DNA of 64,000 bases from JABMNT01 sp048262655 (GTDB taxonomy: Bacteria; Pseudomonadota; Alphaproteobacteria; Rhodospirillales; Casp-alpha2). The notes beneath the pieces are model-generated. The model was not told where the DNA came from, did not search any database, and worked only from the letters and a program-made list of their open reading frames with translations. Below, piece after piece: positions 44,015 through 52,658 of this stretch. Within the stretch, counting starts at the first letter, position 1, and each line of letters starts with the position of its first letter. Both the position numbers and the translations under genes were made by a program. Location of the stretch: contig JBLXEY010000002.1 in assembly GCA_048262655.1 (NCBI GenBank), positions 186,001 through 250,000 of the forward strand, in the 5' to 3' direction.

Positions 44015-44549
44015 CGGGATTTAAATTTTCACGCACAGCTTTATTGCGTTTATGTTTCCGTCTTCGGATCGCCTTTCTTGCGCCTTGATCCCGTCGCCAT
44101 TCTGCGATGACCACGCCAGTCTTGCTTAACCACTCATTTGTTGGGGCTTCGGCCTCGTTAGCACATGGCAGGAATGTTAAACGGTAGACTGAGGGCTGGT
44201 TGTTCCCGGCATAGCGTCCGCCACGTTTCACCCTCAGCAAGCCTAAAAAGTCCGCTTCTTCAGTTGCGGCTCTTATCTGGCTTCGTGTGAGTCCATATTC
44301 CACTAAATGATCATATGGCGCTTTAAGATTTCCATTTTCGAGTCCGGCATGGTTCGCATGTTCGACGATCAAGAAGTCGAGTAATTTGCGGCAATTGACG
44401 CTCTGGGCTCGCCACGCATCGCTGGATAGAAGCTCACTGGTGAGCCAAACCCAAGGTTCTCCCTTGGGCGGGCTCAATACTTTTTTTAGGCGTCCAGTGT
44501 GCTTTCCTGAGCTGCGCCCTGTGGCATCTGGCTTCCCAAAACGAGCCAT
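43941..44549 (-). CDS. Helix-turn-helix replication-type phage protein
   Basis: The protein has 202 residues. WVWLTSELLSSDAWRAQSVNCRKLLDFL and GNLKAPYDHLVEYGLTRSQI are typical of a family of winged-helix proteins carried by alphaproteobacterial prophages and thought to act in replication initiation. The C-terminus VVPLYELPIARIP is encoded by one of the iteron-like repeats. It abuts the following minus-strand gene at 44550. Confidence 0.75.
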   Translation of the reverse strand: MARFGKPDATGRSSGKHTGRLKKVLSPPKGEPWVWLTSELLSSDAWRAQSVNCRKLLDFLIVEHANHAGLENGNLKAPYDHLVEYGLTRSQIRAATEEADFLGLLRVKRGGRYAGNNQPSVYRLTFLPCANEAEAPTNEWLSKTGVVIAEWRRDQGARKAIRRRKHKRNKAVRENLNPGSQSDTTVVPLYELPIARIPKCGN

Positions 44550-44864
44550 CTACGCTGCCTCCATTTTCGGCATCATAAGGACAACGTCAGACCGCAAGAT
44601 ATACCGCCCATGCTTGCCAGGCCAATTACCGCCATGATTTTCCTCAATGGTTTCGATGTTGAGCCCGTAGACAGAACGAAGTTTAAAAACGTAATGAGAG
44701 AGCCGCACGGCCCATCCGCCAACATCCTGCGATGTTATTCCAACGGGACCGGCATCTATGAGGGCTTGAAGCGTTTGGGCATCACGACCAACGGGTTCGA
44801 TCTGACGACGGTTGAACAGGTCTGAACCGTCAATCACCTCAGCTTTTATCTTTAATTTAGTCAT
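44550..44864 (-). CDS. Winged-helix phage protein
   Basis: The protein has 104 residues from ATG 44864 with GGGGGTG upstream. QTLQALIDAGPVGITSQDV and YVFKLRSVYGLNIETIEENHGG match small winged-helix proteins found just upstream of the replication-type gene in related prophages. It is probably a partner in replication or its control. Confidence 0.7.
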   Translation of the reverse strand: MTKLKIKAEVIDGSDLFNRRQIEPVGRDAQTLQALIDAGPVGITSQDVGGWAVRLSHYVFKLRSVYGLNIETIEENHGGNWPGKHGRYILRSDVVLMMPKMEAA

Positions 44865-45087
44865 GATCTGCACCCCCGTTCACAGGAGCGGTTTTATATG
44901 TCTCACATAGTGGTGAATTGTCGTTGCAGAAGTACGAATCGTTAACGGTGATAAGGCCGGGCCAGTGTGTAGCTAAGATCGGGAATTGACTTGCGTCGAT
45001 TGCGGTTGCCTTAAGAGCGTTAAAGGTGCGCAGTGCGCAAGAAGTAATTTTATAGTTGCCTGGTTGAGGAGGAATGAGTAGTTTCAT
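44857..45087 (-). CDS. Hypothetical protein
   Basis: The protein has 76 residues with AGGAA upstream. It has two cysteines in the C-terminal half (FCNDNSPLCETY). It overlaps the next gene's start by 8 nt. No family is recognised. Confidence 0.5.
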   Translation of the reverse strand: MKLLIPPQPGNYKITSCALRTFNALKATAIDASQFPILATHWPGLITVNDSYFCNDNSPLCETYKTAPVNGGADHD

Positions 45088-45126
45088 TGTATCAATTTCC
45101 TATGGAATGGTGTTGATAAGATTTCA

Positions 45127-45156
45127 AAAGCCCGCCGCGCCAACGGTGGGTTTTTT
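45127..45156 (-). terminator. Bidirectional terminator after the AlpA-like gene
   Basis: CCCGCCG and CGGTGGG form a 7-bp stem (one G-T) around CGCCAA, with TTTTTT on one side and AAAAG on the other. It lies 11 nt downstream of the AlpA-like stop. Confidence 0.65.
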
Positions 45157-45166
45157 CGTAGACGGG

Positions 45167-45400
45167 TTAAGCCGCCTCCAATGGTGTGAGTGTTTTTGCG
45201 ACGACACGCGGACGTGATTCACGCCAATCGATTAATTCATCTTCATACCAGCCAACCGCATGTTCTCCGATAGAGACGCCCGCTGGGAATGGGTCTGAAG
45301 GATCGCCAGACTTTCGATAAACTTCTGATTTGCCGTTTCCGGTAATTTCGATGGCTCGCTTAATGCGAACGATCCGACGCTCTGAAGGGGAAATATCCAT
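45167..45400 (-). CDS. AlpA-like regulator / excisionase
   Basis: The protein has 77 residues from ATG 45400 (MDISPSERRIVRIKRAIEITG) with AAAGGAG upstream. KSEVYRKSGDPSDPFPAGVSIGEHAVGWYEDELIDW is the MerR-like AlpA fold that activates the integrase or acts in excision. A position near the integrase supports it. Confidence 0.85.
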   Translation of the reverse strand: MDISPSERRIVRIKRAIEITGNGKSEVYRKSGDPSDPFPAGVSIGEHAVGWYEDELIDWRESRPRVVAKTLTPLEAA

Positions 45401-45420
45401 TATGTAAACTCCTTTGTTGG

Positions 45421-45435
45421 GCTCCACCGTGGAGC
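45421..45435. promoter_or_regulatory. Palindrome upstream of the AlpA-like gene
   Basis: GCTCCAC and GTGGAGC are perfect 7-bp arms around one base. The site lies just upstream of the AlpA-like ribosome-binding site. It could be an operator or a leader hairpin. Confidence 0.4.
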
Positions 45436-45481
45436 GGATACAAAGGAACAATCGCACGTTAAGTGCTTATTATCATTGTCT

Positions 45482-45506
45482 TTTAAAGGGGGGAGTTTTA
45501 CCCCTC
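45482..45506 (-). terminator. Terminator of the integrase operon
   Basis: On the minus strand GAGGGG-TAAAA-CTCCCC is followed by CCTTTAAAA, five nt after the stop of the gene that follows the integrase. Confidence 0.7.
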
Positions 45507-45510
45507 TTAT

Positions 45511-46173
45511 TTACCAGACAGATTTCGCGCCGGTTCTTACCATATTCTCTGAGACATGGAATTTGGTAATCCGCTCGCGGCCTGGCACTTCATGTGATGC
45601 AACGTAATTTAGCAATTTTGCATATTCACCGTCCGGTGTTGTGGCTGGTTTGCCGCAATGTGCTTTCCATGCCAACGCGATATTGTGAGCTAGTAATTTT
45701 TCAGCTTCATTGCGTTTCCTAGCTTTCTTTGTTTCCTGCCGTGCCATCTCGCATTTAGCAGAAAGGCGCTCAAGGATACTTGATATGTTCAATAAACTCT
45801 CATCATTCATTTTTGGGGAAAGTTGGTACACACCAACTTCATTAAGTACATCCATTGTATCAGGGTCAAGATTCCGCAACCGATCCGCCATGCCGTTCAA
45901 ATCTTGTTCCAGGGCTCTAATATTATCTGTAATTGCGGCAGTTTTGGGCCTTTGTGTTTCAACGTGTTTATCCACCAGATACAACCAGTAAGCCCCTCGT
46001 ACTTCTTCCCATAAATCTTTATGCTTGTCGCTCGGAACTGTTCTAAAAATATCTGTCGGTATTTCGCTAGATGGCAAATGCCTGTCTCGTTCATTGCCGA
46101 AGTCGCCCCAAGGGACCGTTTTATCATCCAGCGACAAAAAGGGTCTATTTGGAATCGCATGTTTTCTAGCCAT
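45511..46173 (-). CDS. Hypothetical protein after integrase
   Basis: The protein has 220 residues and is charged and helical (coiled-coil segment about residues 135-155, EMARQETKKARKRNEAEKLL). The start overlaps the integrase stop by 8 nt, so the two are coupled. No family is recognised. Confidence 0.6.
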   Translation of the reverse strand: MARKHAIPNRPFLSLDDKTVPWGDFGNERDRHLPSSEIPTDIFRTVPSDKHKDLWEEVRGAYWLYLVDKHVETQRPKTAAITDNIRALEQDLNGMADRLRNLDPDTMDVLNEVGVYQLSPKMNDESLLNISSILERLSAKCEMARQETKKARKRNEAEKLLAHNIALAWKAHCGKPATTPDGEYAKLLNYVASHEVPGRERITKFHVSENMVRTGAKSVW

Positions 46174-47413
46174 CCCTTTTTACCCCCAATTCAATGACGT
46201 TATCAGTTTTTGCGCGGATCTTTTCTGAAAGGAATTCTCCCCAAGCGTCTAACGCCTTTCGTTTTTCGGGCAGGTACTCGTTCACGTCATAATGAGCGCC
46301 GGGTGTTCGATCTGAATGGTTTATTATCTTGTCGCGAATGAACCTGGGTACCCCCAACGTTTCTGAGCCCATGATTGTGTGCGCTGTTCGTCGCAGATCG
46401 TGCGGCGTTATACGCTTACCAATTTCCTTTTCGGCTCGAATGAGTGCGGTTGAGAGCGTGCTGGGCTGAATAGGTCTGATCCCCTCACCTCTATGTGACC
46501 GTGAGGGGAATAGGAACTCCACTTCATCCACGGGGCATTTTGATACTCTGGCGGCTTCGGTTAGCGCCTGTCGAATAATGCTGATCGCCACATCTGATAG
46601 AGGCACCTTATGTTGGTTTGTGTTTTTGGTTCGATCTCCGGGAATGGTCCAGACTGCGTTCACTAGGTCGATTTCAGTCATTGCGATCCCGGCGACCTCT
46701 GCCCGGCGTTGCGCTGTAATCAGTAAAAGCCAGAGTGCGAACCGAACGCCTTTGGATATACGAGAGTTTTCAACGACGCTTAAGAAGTCGGCGATTTCAT
46801 TTTCGGCGAGGCTTCTTTCTCTACGAACCTCTTTTGATGGACGCTCAACGAACTCAACCGGGTTGCTCTCCAGATCGCCGCGTGAAATGCCCCACCGGAA
46901 CATTTTGCTTAACAAGGATCTAACCCTGTTTGCCATGATCGGCGCGTGAACCGCTATTTCGTCGAGGCGGCTGACAATGTTTTGCTGGGTAATGTTGCGG
47001 GCCTTTTTTCTACCCCAGTGCGGATAGACATCTTTTTTTAATATCCGCTCGTCTTCGGCCCAGGTCCGCTTCTTGGGTTTGGCATAGAGGCGTATATATT
47101 TTTCGCCCAATTCCTGGACCGTCTCGGCTTGGCGTTCCGCATCTCTCCCGGCCACCAGTTCCTTGCCGGGGTCCCTGCCCTCGTCGAGCTTAATTTGTGC
47201 AGCCGCCAAGTCGGCCCGAGCCTGACGCAATGAAAGCGCCGGATATTTACCGAGGGTCATTCGTCGAGGTTGCCCCTGAAAGTGATAGACCCACACAAAT
47301 GACTTCACACCACGTGGTGTAACCCGAATACCGAAGCCCTTCCCCTCCCACACTTCATAGCGGGACTGTTTAGCTTTCAGCCCGTTGATATATCGATCAG
47401 TGAAATTAGGCAA
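46166..47413 (-). CDS. int: Tyrosine recombinase integrase
   Basis: This 415-residue integrase has an N-terminal DUF4102-type arm-binding domain (residues about 1-90, KGFGIRVTPRGVKSF), a SAM-like core-binding domain and a C-terminal catalytic domain. Active-site residues are visible in AQRRAEVAG (Arg), HDLRRTAHT (His-x-x-Arg), INHS and the late Tyr in HYDVNEY. It lies 178 nt from attR, pointing into the element, and is expected to recombine the tRNA-Asn core repeat. Confidence 0.95.
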   Translation of the reverse strand: MPNFTDRYINGLKAKQSRYEVWEGKGFGIRVTPRGVKSFVWVYHFQGQPRRMTLGKYPALSLRQARADLAAAQIKLDEGRDPGKELVAGRDAERQAETVQELGEKYIRLYAKPKKRTWAEDERILKKDVYPHWGRKKARNITQQNIVSRLDEIAVHAPIMANRVRSLLSKMFRWGISRGDLESNPVEFVERPSKEVRRERSLAENEIADFLSVVENSRISKGVRFALWLLLITAQRRAEVAGIAMTEIDLVNAVWTIPGDRTKNTNQHKVPLSDVAISIIRQALTEAARVSKCPVDEVEFLFPSRSHRGEGIRPIQPSTLSTALIRAEKEIGKRITPHDLRRTAHTIMGSETLGVPRFIRDKIINHSDRTPGAHYDVNEYLPEKRKALDAWGEFLSEKIRAKTDNVIELGVKRDG

Positions 47414-47427
47414 ATCGGTCTATCCTT

Positions 47428-47468
47428 GCTACCCCATGCTACCCCAGAACGTTTTAGGGTAGCAAAAT
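47428..47468. promoter_or_regulatory. Putative integrase arm-type sites, right end
   Basis: Two GCTACCCC sites 10 nt apart (47428, 47438) and the 16-mer TTTAGGGTAGCAAAAT (47453-47468) are related to or identical with those at 25960-25984. They overlap the expected integrase promoter, so binding could also autoregulate int. Confidence 0.65.
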
Positions 47469-47590
47469 TGACCTCATTCGACAGGACGCACCGGACAAAT
47501 GGTGTGTTGTGTTTGGCACAAATCCTTAATATAAGACAGTATTTACTTGACCTATTTATACTATACGTCCGGTCAAATGTAAATGATATT

Positions 47591-47649
47591 CTGACTGTTA
47601 ATCAGCTTGTCACAGGTTCGAGTCCTGTTGCCGGAGCCAATTAAAACAA
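47591..47649 (+). repeat. attR: 59-bp direct repeat, right copy
   Basis: Exact copy of 25865-25923, carrying the host's original 3' half of tRNA-Asn. It lacks the 5' half, so it is not a functional tRNA. Confidence 0.97.
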
Positions 47650-47650
47650 C

Positions 47651-47678
47651 GCCCTAGCGGGAAACTGCTAGGGCGTTT
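47651..47678 (+). terminator. Original host terminator of tRNA-Asn, displaced
   Basis: GCCCTAGC and GCTAGGGC form a perfect 8-bp stem around GGGAAACT, followed by GTTTGTT. It starts two nt past attR and must have ended the tRNA-Cys/tRNA-Asn transcript before integration. Confidence 0.85.
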
Positions 47679-48115
47679 GTTGGTTCTGTGTAGAAAAAGT
47701 AGATATATAGTAGACAGTAGAATGCACTTCGTTACTGCAACGTAAACTGCGAGACGCTATGCGACACGCCCCTGCTCCTTACTCTGCTGCTCCGCCATTT
47801 CTAGCGACTCATGAGGCGCTATTAAGCATTGTTTTTTTAAAACTGGAAGGGGTAATGAGGGGGGCTGGGATGTCAGTGGAGTATTCTTCACAGATGCTGG
47901 GACTATCGTGGATAAATAACCAGATTGGTCTTACGAGGTCATGAGGTCGCTCAGAGGTTCGGAAAATCTAGAAATAGATCACTGTATTTATAGCTCTATT
48001 CCTATGGGATATATACGATAGGGAACTTCGCTTGATTATATAAAGGACGTATGAACGCTGTCATTGCATGAGTGAGTGTTTAAGGTTAACGCAGCCGTGT
48101 TTATCGCAGCTATCG
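47679..48115. other. Gap of about 440 nt between terminator and histidine kinase
   Basis: No convincing gene, repeat or RNA was seen. A 61-residue frame at 47759-47944 has no family resemblance and no clear ribosome-binding site. Confidence 0.4.
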
Positions 48116-49366
48116 TCAATGAAGGCGGGTTTCTTCCTTCGGCAAGGTGAATGTGAATGTTGACCCTTGGTTGAGTTGGGTTTTCACTTTGAGAGAGCCA
48201 CCGTTTTTTTCGACCATATCCTTACATATCGCAAGACCTAATCCGGATCCCGTTTCGCCGTTCGTACCCTGAGTTCTCAAGCCGGCGTTAATATGGAAAC
48301 AGGCTTGCCTCTGTTCATCATTCATTCCGGTTCCATTATCTCGAACCGATATCTCTATATAGTTTTCTGCGTCCGTTGCTAAGATTTCAACAGTACCGCC
48401 CTTGTGGGTGAATTTAATCGCGTTATTAATCAGATTCCGAACAACTGTTTCCGCCATACCCTGATCGCAATATGCTAAGAGTTCGTTAGAATTAACCTGG
48501 ATTGAGATCTCTTTCTGCTGCGCAATATTTGCGTAAACCTCAGCTGTTGGCTGAATAATATCATTTACGCGACACCATTGTGGCGCATAATCAACATTTC
48601 TAATTTGAAGGCGGGCCCATTCCAAAAGGGTCTGCATTAACTTAAATACATTAGTAGCCGCCTGATGTGTTGTATTTGCATAATCCTTGATTTGATCAAC
48701 ATCCAATTTTTCGGCCGATGTCATCAATAGGTATGAATAACTTAGAATAGATGTGAAAGGGCTTTTAAGGTCATGTGCGATAATAGAAAACAGATGATCT
48801 TTTTCTTTGTTTAAGCGTTCTAGTGTGCGTTTGGAATACTCAAGCCCTTCAGCCATTTCGACTATTTTAATTGCCTGGTCCTGCACACGTTCTTGTTCAT
48901 CGCGATGGTCAAGCAGCTGTTTGATTAGATCGTTCTTGTCTCTCCTGAATTCTTTTTCTGCAATCCTACTGTTTTTGGCGTTTGCTATCACGATAGGAAG
49001 TTGAAACTTAAGCGCGTCGCCAAAGTATAATTTTATAAATCCGAAATCTTGATCATATACGTTACCCAGATCCTGGTCGTCCTCAGGAACGAGTATGCAG
49101 GTCTGGGCCCGAGCACTTGTATCCTCAATTTCCGCAATAAGATCCGCATAATGTGTGTCTGAACTGGAGATGAGGTATAGATCGGCATTATCAGTAACGA
49201 TTGACCCAGCCATACCAACGACAGTGTGTTCTTTTTTGAACTCTACGGCACTGTCCGAAACCATTGGGCACACTTTTTCAAGGTCGCTGATCTCGAGATC
49301 GTTCCCAAAAAGAAGCACGACAATTTTTTCCCCTTTAGCCGGGGTTGAAATTAATGGGAAGTCCAT
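48116..49366 (-). CDS. Orphan soluble sensor histidine kinase
   Basis: The protein has 416 residues with no membrane segment. The N-terminal 130 residues look like a degenerate receiver-type domain (KIVVLLFGNDLEISDLE). A coiled coil (about 135-190), HisKA with phospho-His in SIIAHDLKSPF, and HATPase_c (NLINNAIKFTH, DNGTGM, GETGSGLGLAICK) follow. No response regulator is adjacent. It senses a cytoplasmic or partner-protein signal. Confidence 0.88.
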   Translation of the reverse strand: MDFPLISTPAKGEKIVVLLFGNDLEISDLEKVCPMVSDSAVEFKKEHTVVGMAGSIVTDNADLYLISSSDTHYADLIAEIEDTSARAQTCILVPEDDQDLGNVYDQDFGFIKLYFGDALKFQLPIVIANAKNSRIAEKEFRRDKNDLIKQLLDHRDEQERVQDQAIKIVEMAEGLEYSKRTLERLNKEKDHLFSIIAHDLKSPFTSILSYSYLLMTSAEKLDVDQIKDYANTTHQAATNVFKLMQTLLEWARLQIRNVDYAPQWCRVNDIIQPTAEVYANIAQQKEISIQVNSNELLAYCDQGMAETVVRNLINNAIKFTHKGGTVEILATDAENYIEISVRDNGTGMNDEQRQACFHINAGLRTQGTNGETGSGLGLAICKDMVEKNGGSLKVKTQLNQGSTFTFTLPKEETRLH

Positions 49367-49903
49367 CTTCCAGCACCTACCTTCGTTACTGGCGAAAACC
49401 CTAAGGCAAAATGTTATTCTCTGAATTGATGTAAATCAATTTGATCCTGAAAACCTCCAACGCACGTCTCCAAAAATGTCACGCCGGCGTGCGCTCACTA
49501 AGTCTTAATATTTTTAACAGCTGGCATCGCTGATGTCTGCGATCGCCTCTAATTTTGAACGCTATAGGTTTCCGGATAGGGCATATTTCCGGCTCCATCA
49601 ATTCTGCGCAAAATGTCTGATATCTATGCACGCAGCGGACCGCCAAAAAAACCCACTCCTGAATAATCTGTTTTAAGGCTGTTCAAGGAATTCTGCAGCC
49701 ACGTGTGACCGCAAGTCTCGATATGTTTGTGTGATTCTTTTCCGGTTGCTCGGGAGCATTCAATAGTTTTATCGTTTTTCTTGATTGTTCGATATAGAGC
49801 TATACCGCCTATCTCGGCTGTCGTATTCTATTCTCCCGTCTATTTATGTTATAAGAGATGCGGAGTTCATGCTGTAGCAATTGATCAGGAAGGAACGCCC
49901 TCC
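49367..49903. other. 537-nt intergenic region
   Basis: No gene is supported. It contains the perfect 12-bp palindrome CACGCCGGCGTG at 49480-49491 and AT-rich stretches that could hold the promoters of the kinase and the cupin gene. Confidence 0.4.
49480..49491. promoter_or_regulatory. 12-bp perfect palindrome
   Basis: CACGCC/GGCGTG lies 114 nt upstream of the histidine kinase start. It may be an operator; there is no other support. Confidence 0.3.
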
Positions 49904-50170
49904 ATGGATATTGAGCAATTTAAGCAGAGCCTTCTGGACCAAGGATACAATGAGGCCTCATCGGTAACCTATGAGCCTGGTATGGAGAACGACATGCATA
50001 CACATGACTTTTCAGCCAGTCTTTATGTTCTGGAGGGCGAGATGACGGTGGTAACGGAAGCTGGCGCCCAGACTCATTTGTCAGGAGATACGTGTCAGGT
50101 TGATGCCGGTACCCTGCATTTGGAGCGTGCGGGGCCGGATGGCGTGACGTTTTTGGTTGGAAAAAAATAA
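49904..50170 (+). CDS. Small cupin-domain protein
   Basis: The protein has 88 residues from ATG 49904 with AGGAAGGA upstream; an upstream extension of the frame has no start signal. A single cupin barrel carries MHTHDFSASLYVLEGEMTVV (metal-binding His pair) and the second motif DAGTLHLERAG. The function is not predictable from the fold alone. Confidence 0.8.
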   Translation: MDIEQFKQSLLDQGYNEASSVTYEPGMENDMHTHDFSASLYVLEGEMTVVTEAGAQTHLSGDTCQVDAGTLHLERAGPDGVTFLVGKK

Positions 50171-50188
50171 ACAAACAAACAAACAAAC
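50168..50188 (+). repeat. (AAAC)n short tandem repeat
   Basis: Five tandem AAAC-type units lie directly at the cupin stop codon. This is a simple repeat that could slip, but it lies outside coding sequence. Confidence 0.8.
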
Positions 50189-50232
50189 CCAACCCATGGC
50201 TCCACGCCTTTGGTTGCGTTCCTTGCGTTTTC

Positions 50233-51165
50233 TTAGTCTATCCGTTCCGGCTGGATCGTAACTGATAGCTTGCCAATGCCTTCGATCTCCGCGTCAACGA
50301 CGTCACCGACGTTCAGGAACTCCTGTCTTGGGACACCGACACCAGCCGGGGTGCCAGTCAAAATCAGGTCGCCGGGGTCGAGCGTCATGATCCGGGATGC
50401 GGTCGCGATCTGTTCCGCCAATGAAAAGATCATATCCCCTGTTGTATCATCCTGTTTAGTCACGCCGTTAACGGATAATTTTAGATGCACGTTCTGTGGG
50501 TCAGCAATCGCGCTGGCGGGAACAATCCGAGGACCAACGGGACAGCAGGTGTCCTGTGCTTTGCCGGCGACCCAGTCGAGTTTGTAGAAAGTTTCAGGAG
50601 CCCGGTTTAAGTCGCGCGCAGAGAAATCGATGGCGATGGTGTAACCGGCCACATAATCGAGCGCTTCATCGATGGAGACGGCACGGGCCCTTTTTCCGAT
50701 AACCGCGGTCAGTTCGATCTCCCAATCAAACATCTGGGTATCGAGCGGCATATGGACGCTTGCCCCCTCGCCTACCACAGCATTGCGCGGTGGTTTCATA
50801 AAAAAGAACAGGCGTTGATTCTCTTTGGTCGCTCCCTCGACGCCCATTTCGGCAAGATGGCGGAAATAATTGGCTCCAGCACAAATGATTTTACCGGGAT
50901 ATAGTAAAGGGGCGAGCCGACGGGTGCTATCGACACGATCCATTTCATTGACGCACGCCGATGCTTTGTTCAGCAAAACCAGCGACGCCTCCCAATCTTC
51001 AAAGAGCGCCATCAGCGACTCCCGGCGGGACGTGTCACCGGCACGCTTTAAGCTGGCCATAAGGTCATATTGGATGTTGTCGACTTCAATACAGGCGACA
51101 GGCCCGGTCGCGCTGGAGACGGTCGTTAAAGACCAGGGCAGTGTTGACGGGGGTGATTTGGTCAT
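50233..51165 (-). CDS. Fumarylacetoacetate-hydrolase-family enzyme
   Basis: The protein has 310 residues. PGKIICAGANYFRHLAEMG and the metal-binding Glu/Asp of FDWEIELTAVIGKRA, plus LILTGTPAGVGVPR, define the FAA fold. It cleaves C-C bonds in, or decarboxylates or isomerises, oxo-acids such as those of aromatic meta-cleavage. It stands alone on this strand; the exact substrate is unknown. Confidence 0.87.
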   Translation of the reverse strand: MTKSPPSTLPWSLTTVSSATGPVACIEVDNIQYDLMASLKRAGDTSRRESLMALFEDWEASLVLLNKASACVNEMDRVDSTRRLAPLLYPGKIICAGANYFRHLAEMGVEGATKENQRLFFFMKPPRNAVVGEGASVHMPLDTQMFDWEIELTAVIGKRARAVSIDEALDYVAGYTIAIDFSARDLNRAPETFYKLDWVAGKAQDTCCPVGPRIVPASAIADPQNVHLKLSVNGVTKQDDTTGDMIFSLAEQIATASRIMTLDPGDLILTGTPAGVGVPRQEFLNVGDVVDAEIEGIGKLSVTIQPERID

Positions 51166-51545
51166 ATGAAAAAACGACTTTCATTCGAGTGAACATGCCG
51201 GTTGGCAAACGCTACGTTTTACAGTCATTGGGTGTCAAATTAAAAAAACAGAATGCTACCGTGCGCGGATAACGCAGGTGAAATCTTGTTCATACTGGAT
51301 TGGGTGGGGCGCATATTTTGTAACATAACATTTTGCTGGCGTATGTGTCCCTTGCGGGCGTAAACAGGTTACCTTGAAGGTCGCATTGTCTTGGTTAGAT
51401 ATCTCTTCATCTTTAAACCTCCTTCGCTGTTGATAGTTGTCAGGCAGCGCCATAAATAGAATTTGCCGAATACACTGGAGCCCCGCCTATTTCGCCCCTC
51501 CCTCTCATTGCGAAGTCATCGAATAACCGGCTTGGTATCGCCTAT

Positions 51546-52376
51546 ATGGCAGGCGGCATGTTTTTATTTTCAGCTGTCGATACCATCGCTAAATTCTTGA
51601 CCGAGACAATGAACCCCTTGCAAATCGTTTGGTCGCGTCAATTGGGATTGTTGATTGGTATTCTCTTGATCCTTGCTGTTCGGGGCTTTGGTATTCTCAG
51701 GACAAAACATTTGGGTCTGCAGATTGCCCGGGGTGCGATGGCCGTCGGGTCGGCGTCTTTGTTTATATTTGCCGTCAGCTTCGTGCCGTTGGCTGACGCC
51801 GTTGCCGTCACGTTTGTCGCTCCATTTATGGTGACGATGATCGGTGCACTGGTGCTTCGCGAAGCGGTCGGCGTTCGGCGCTGGACTGCTGTTGTCCTTG
51901 GCTTCGTTGGTGTTTTGATTGTTACCCGACCGGGGCTTGGCGTCGTGCACCCGGCCGTCTTACTTATTCTGGTTGCCGCATTGTTGTTTGCCCTGCGTCA
52001 AATCCTGTCTCGGGTTGTGGCCGGAACGGACCGAATTGTTACGACGGTCGCCTATACGGCTCTTGTTGGCAGTGCAATTATGACGGTCCCGCTACCCTTC
52101 ATTTGGAAGACACCAGAAACGTCGCTTGAGTTGGCCCTTTTGGCCGGCATGGCCGTGCTTGCCGCATCAGCAGAAATTTTGGTGATCAAGGCATTGGATG
52201 TCGCCGATGCTGTTGTTGTGGCACCGGTGCATTATTCGATTATCCTGTGGGCAACTTTTTATGGGTTTATGGTGTTTGATCAACTTCCAGATCTATGGAC
52301 CTGGGTTGGTGCGTCAATCATTGTTGCGATGGGAATATATACGTTGTATCGCGAGTGGCTGGTAAAATCAGGCTAA
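51546..52376 (+). CDS. EamA/DMT-family permease
   Basis: The protein has at least 276 residues and about ten membrane segments in two EamA repeats. The first standard start (ATG 51546) lies inside the first helix. The open frame runs back to an ATT at 51489 preceded by CTGGAG, so the true protein may be 19 residues longer with a rare start. The substrate is unknown. Confidence 0.82.
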   Translation: MAGGMFLFSAVDTIAKFLTETMNPLQIVWSRQLGLLIGILLILAVRGFGILRTKHLGLQIARGAMAVGSASLFIFAVSFVPLADAVAVTFVAPFMVTMIGALVLREAVGVRRWTAVVLGFVGVLIVTRPGLGVVHPAVLLILVAALLFALRQILSRVVAGTDRIVTTVAYTALVGSAIMTVPLPFIWKTPETSLELALLAGMAVLAASAEILVIKALDVADAVVVAPVHYSIILWATFYGFMVFDQLPDLWTWVGASIIVAMGIYTLYREWLVKSG

Positions 52377-52658
52377 GGCGATGTGAGCTTTGCCGGTCAT
52401 GATGGAGCGATGCCGAAATGTCGAGTTACAGAACTTTTGATTGATACGTCAAAAGCGATGGTATGCTGCCCCCGCAGCCTTATGAGGGATGGGTATTGAA
52501 GTGAGCACACCTGCCGCAGACGGGTAAAACATGTGATTAAGAGATAACTTCTGGCACGGGCTTGCTCTGCGCTATCTGACGTTTTTAGTTTTTCTAGGCC
52601 CGGTAGCCGTGTAAAAATAAAAACGAATTGACCGAGTAACGGGAGACATAAAACGAAT

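Larger units (their letters stand above)
25865..47649. mobile_element. Integrated element in tRNA-Asn (satellite-like or decayed prophage)
   Basis: The element is 21.8 kb, bounded by 59-bp direct repeats, with the integrase gene next to the right repeat and facing inward. It has an AlpA-like regulator, replication-type helix-turn-helix genes, an XRE regulator and phage-type small genes. It has two ejection-protein-like genes but no recognisable terminase, portal, capsid, tail or lysis gene. The left 10 kb is AT-rich accessory cargo. It may be a phage satellite needing a helper, a remnant prophage, or a cargo island. Confidence 0.93.

Noticed and set aside
47591..47640. Second tRNA-Asn at attR
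   Set aside because: Only the 3' half is present, so it cannot fold as a tRNA.
25865..47649. CRISPR array or anti-CRISPR
   Set aside because: No regularly spaced repeats, and no cas genes; small unknowns give no basis for an anti-CRISPR claim.
47759..47944. 61-residue frame after attR
   Set aside because: No family resemblance and no ribosome-binding site.
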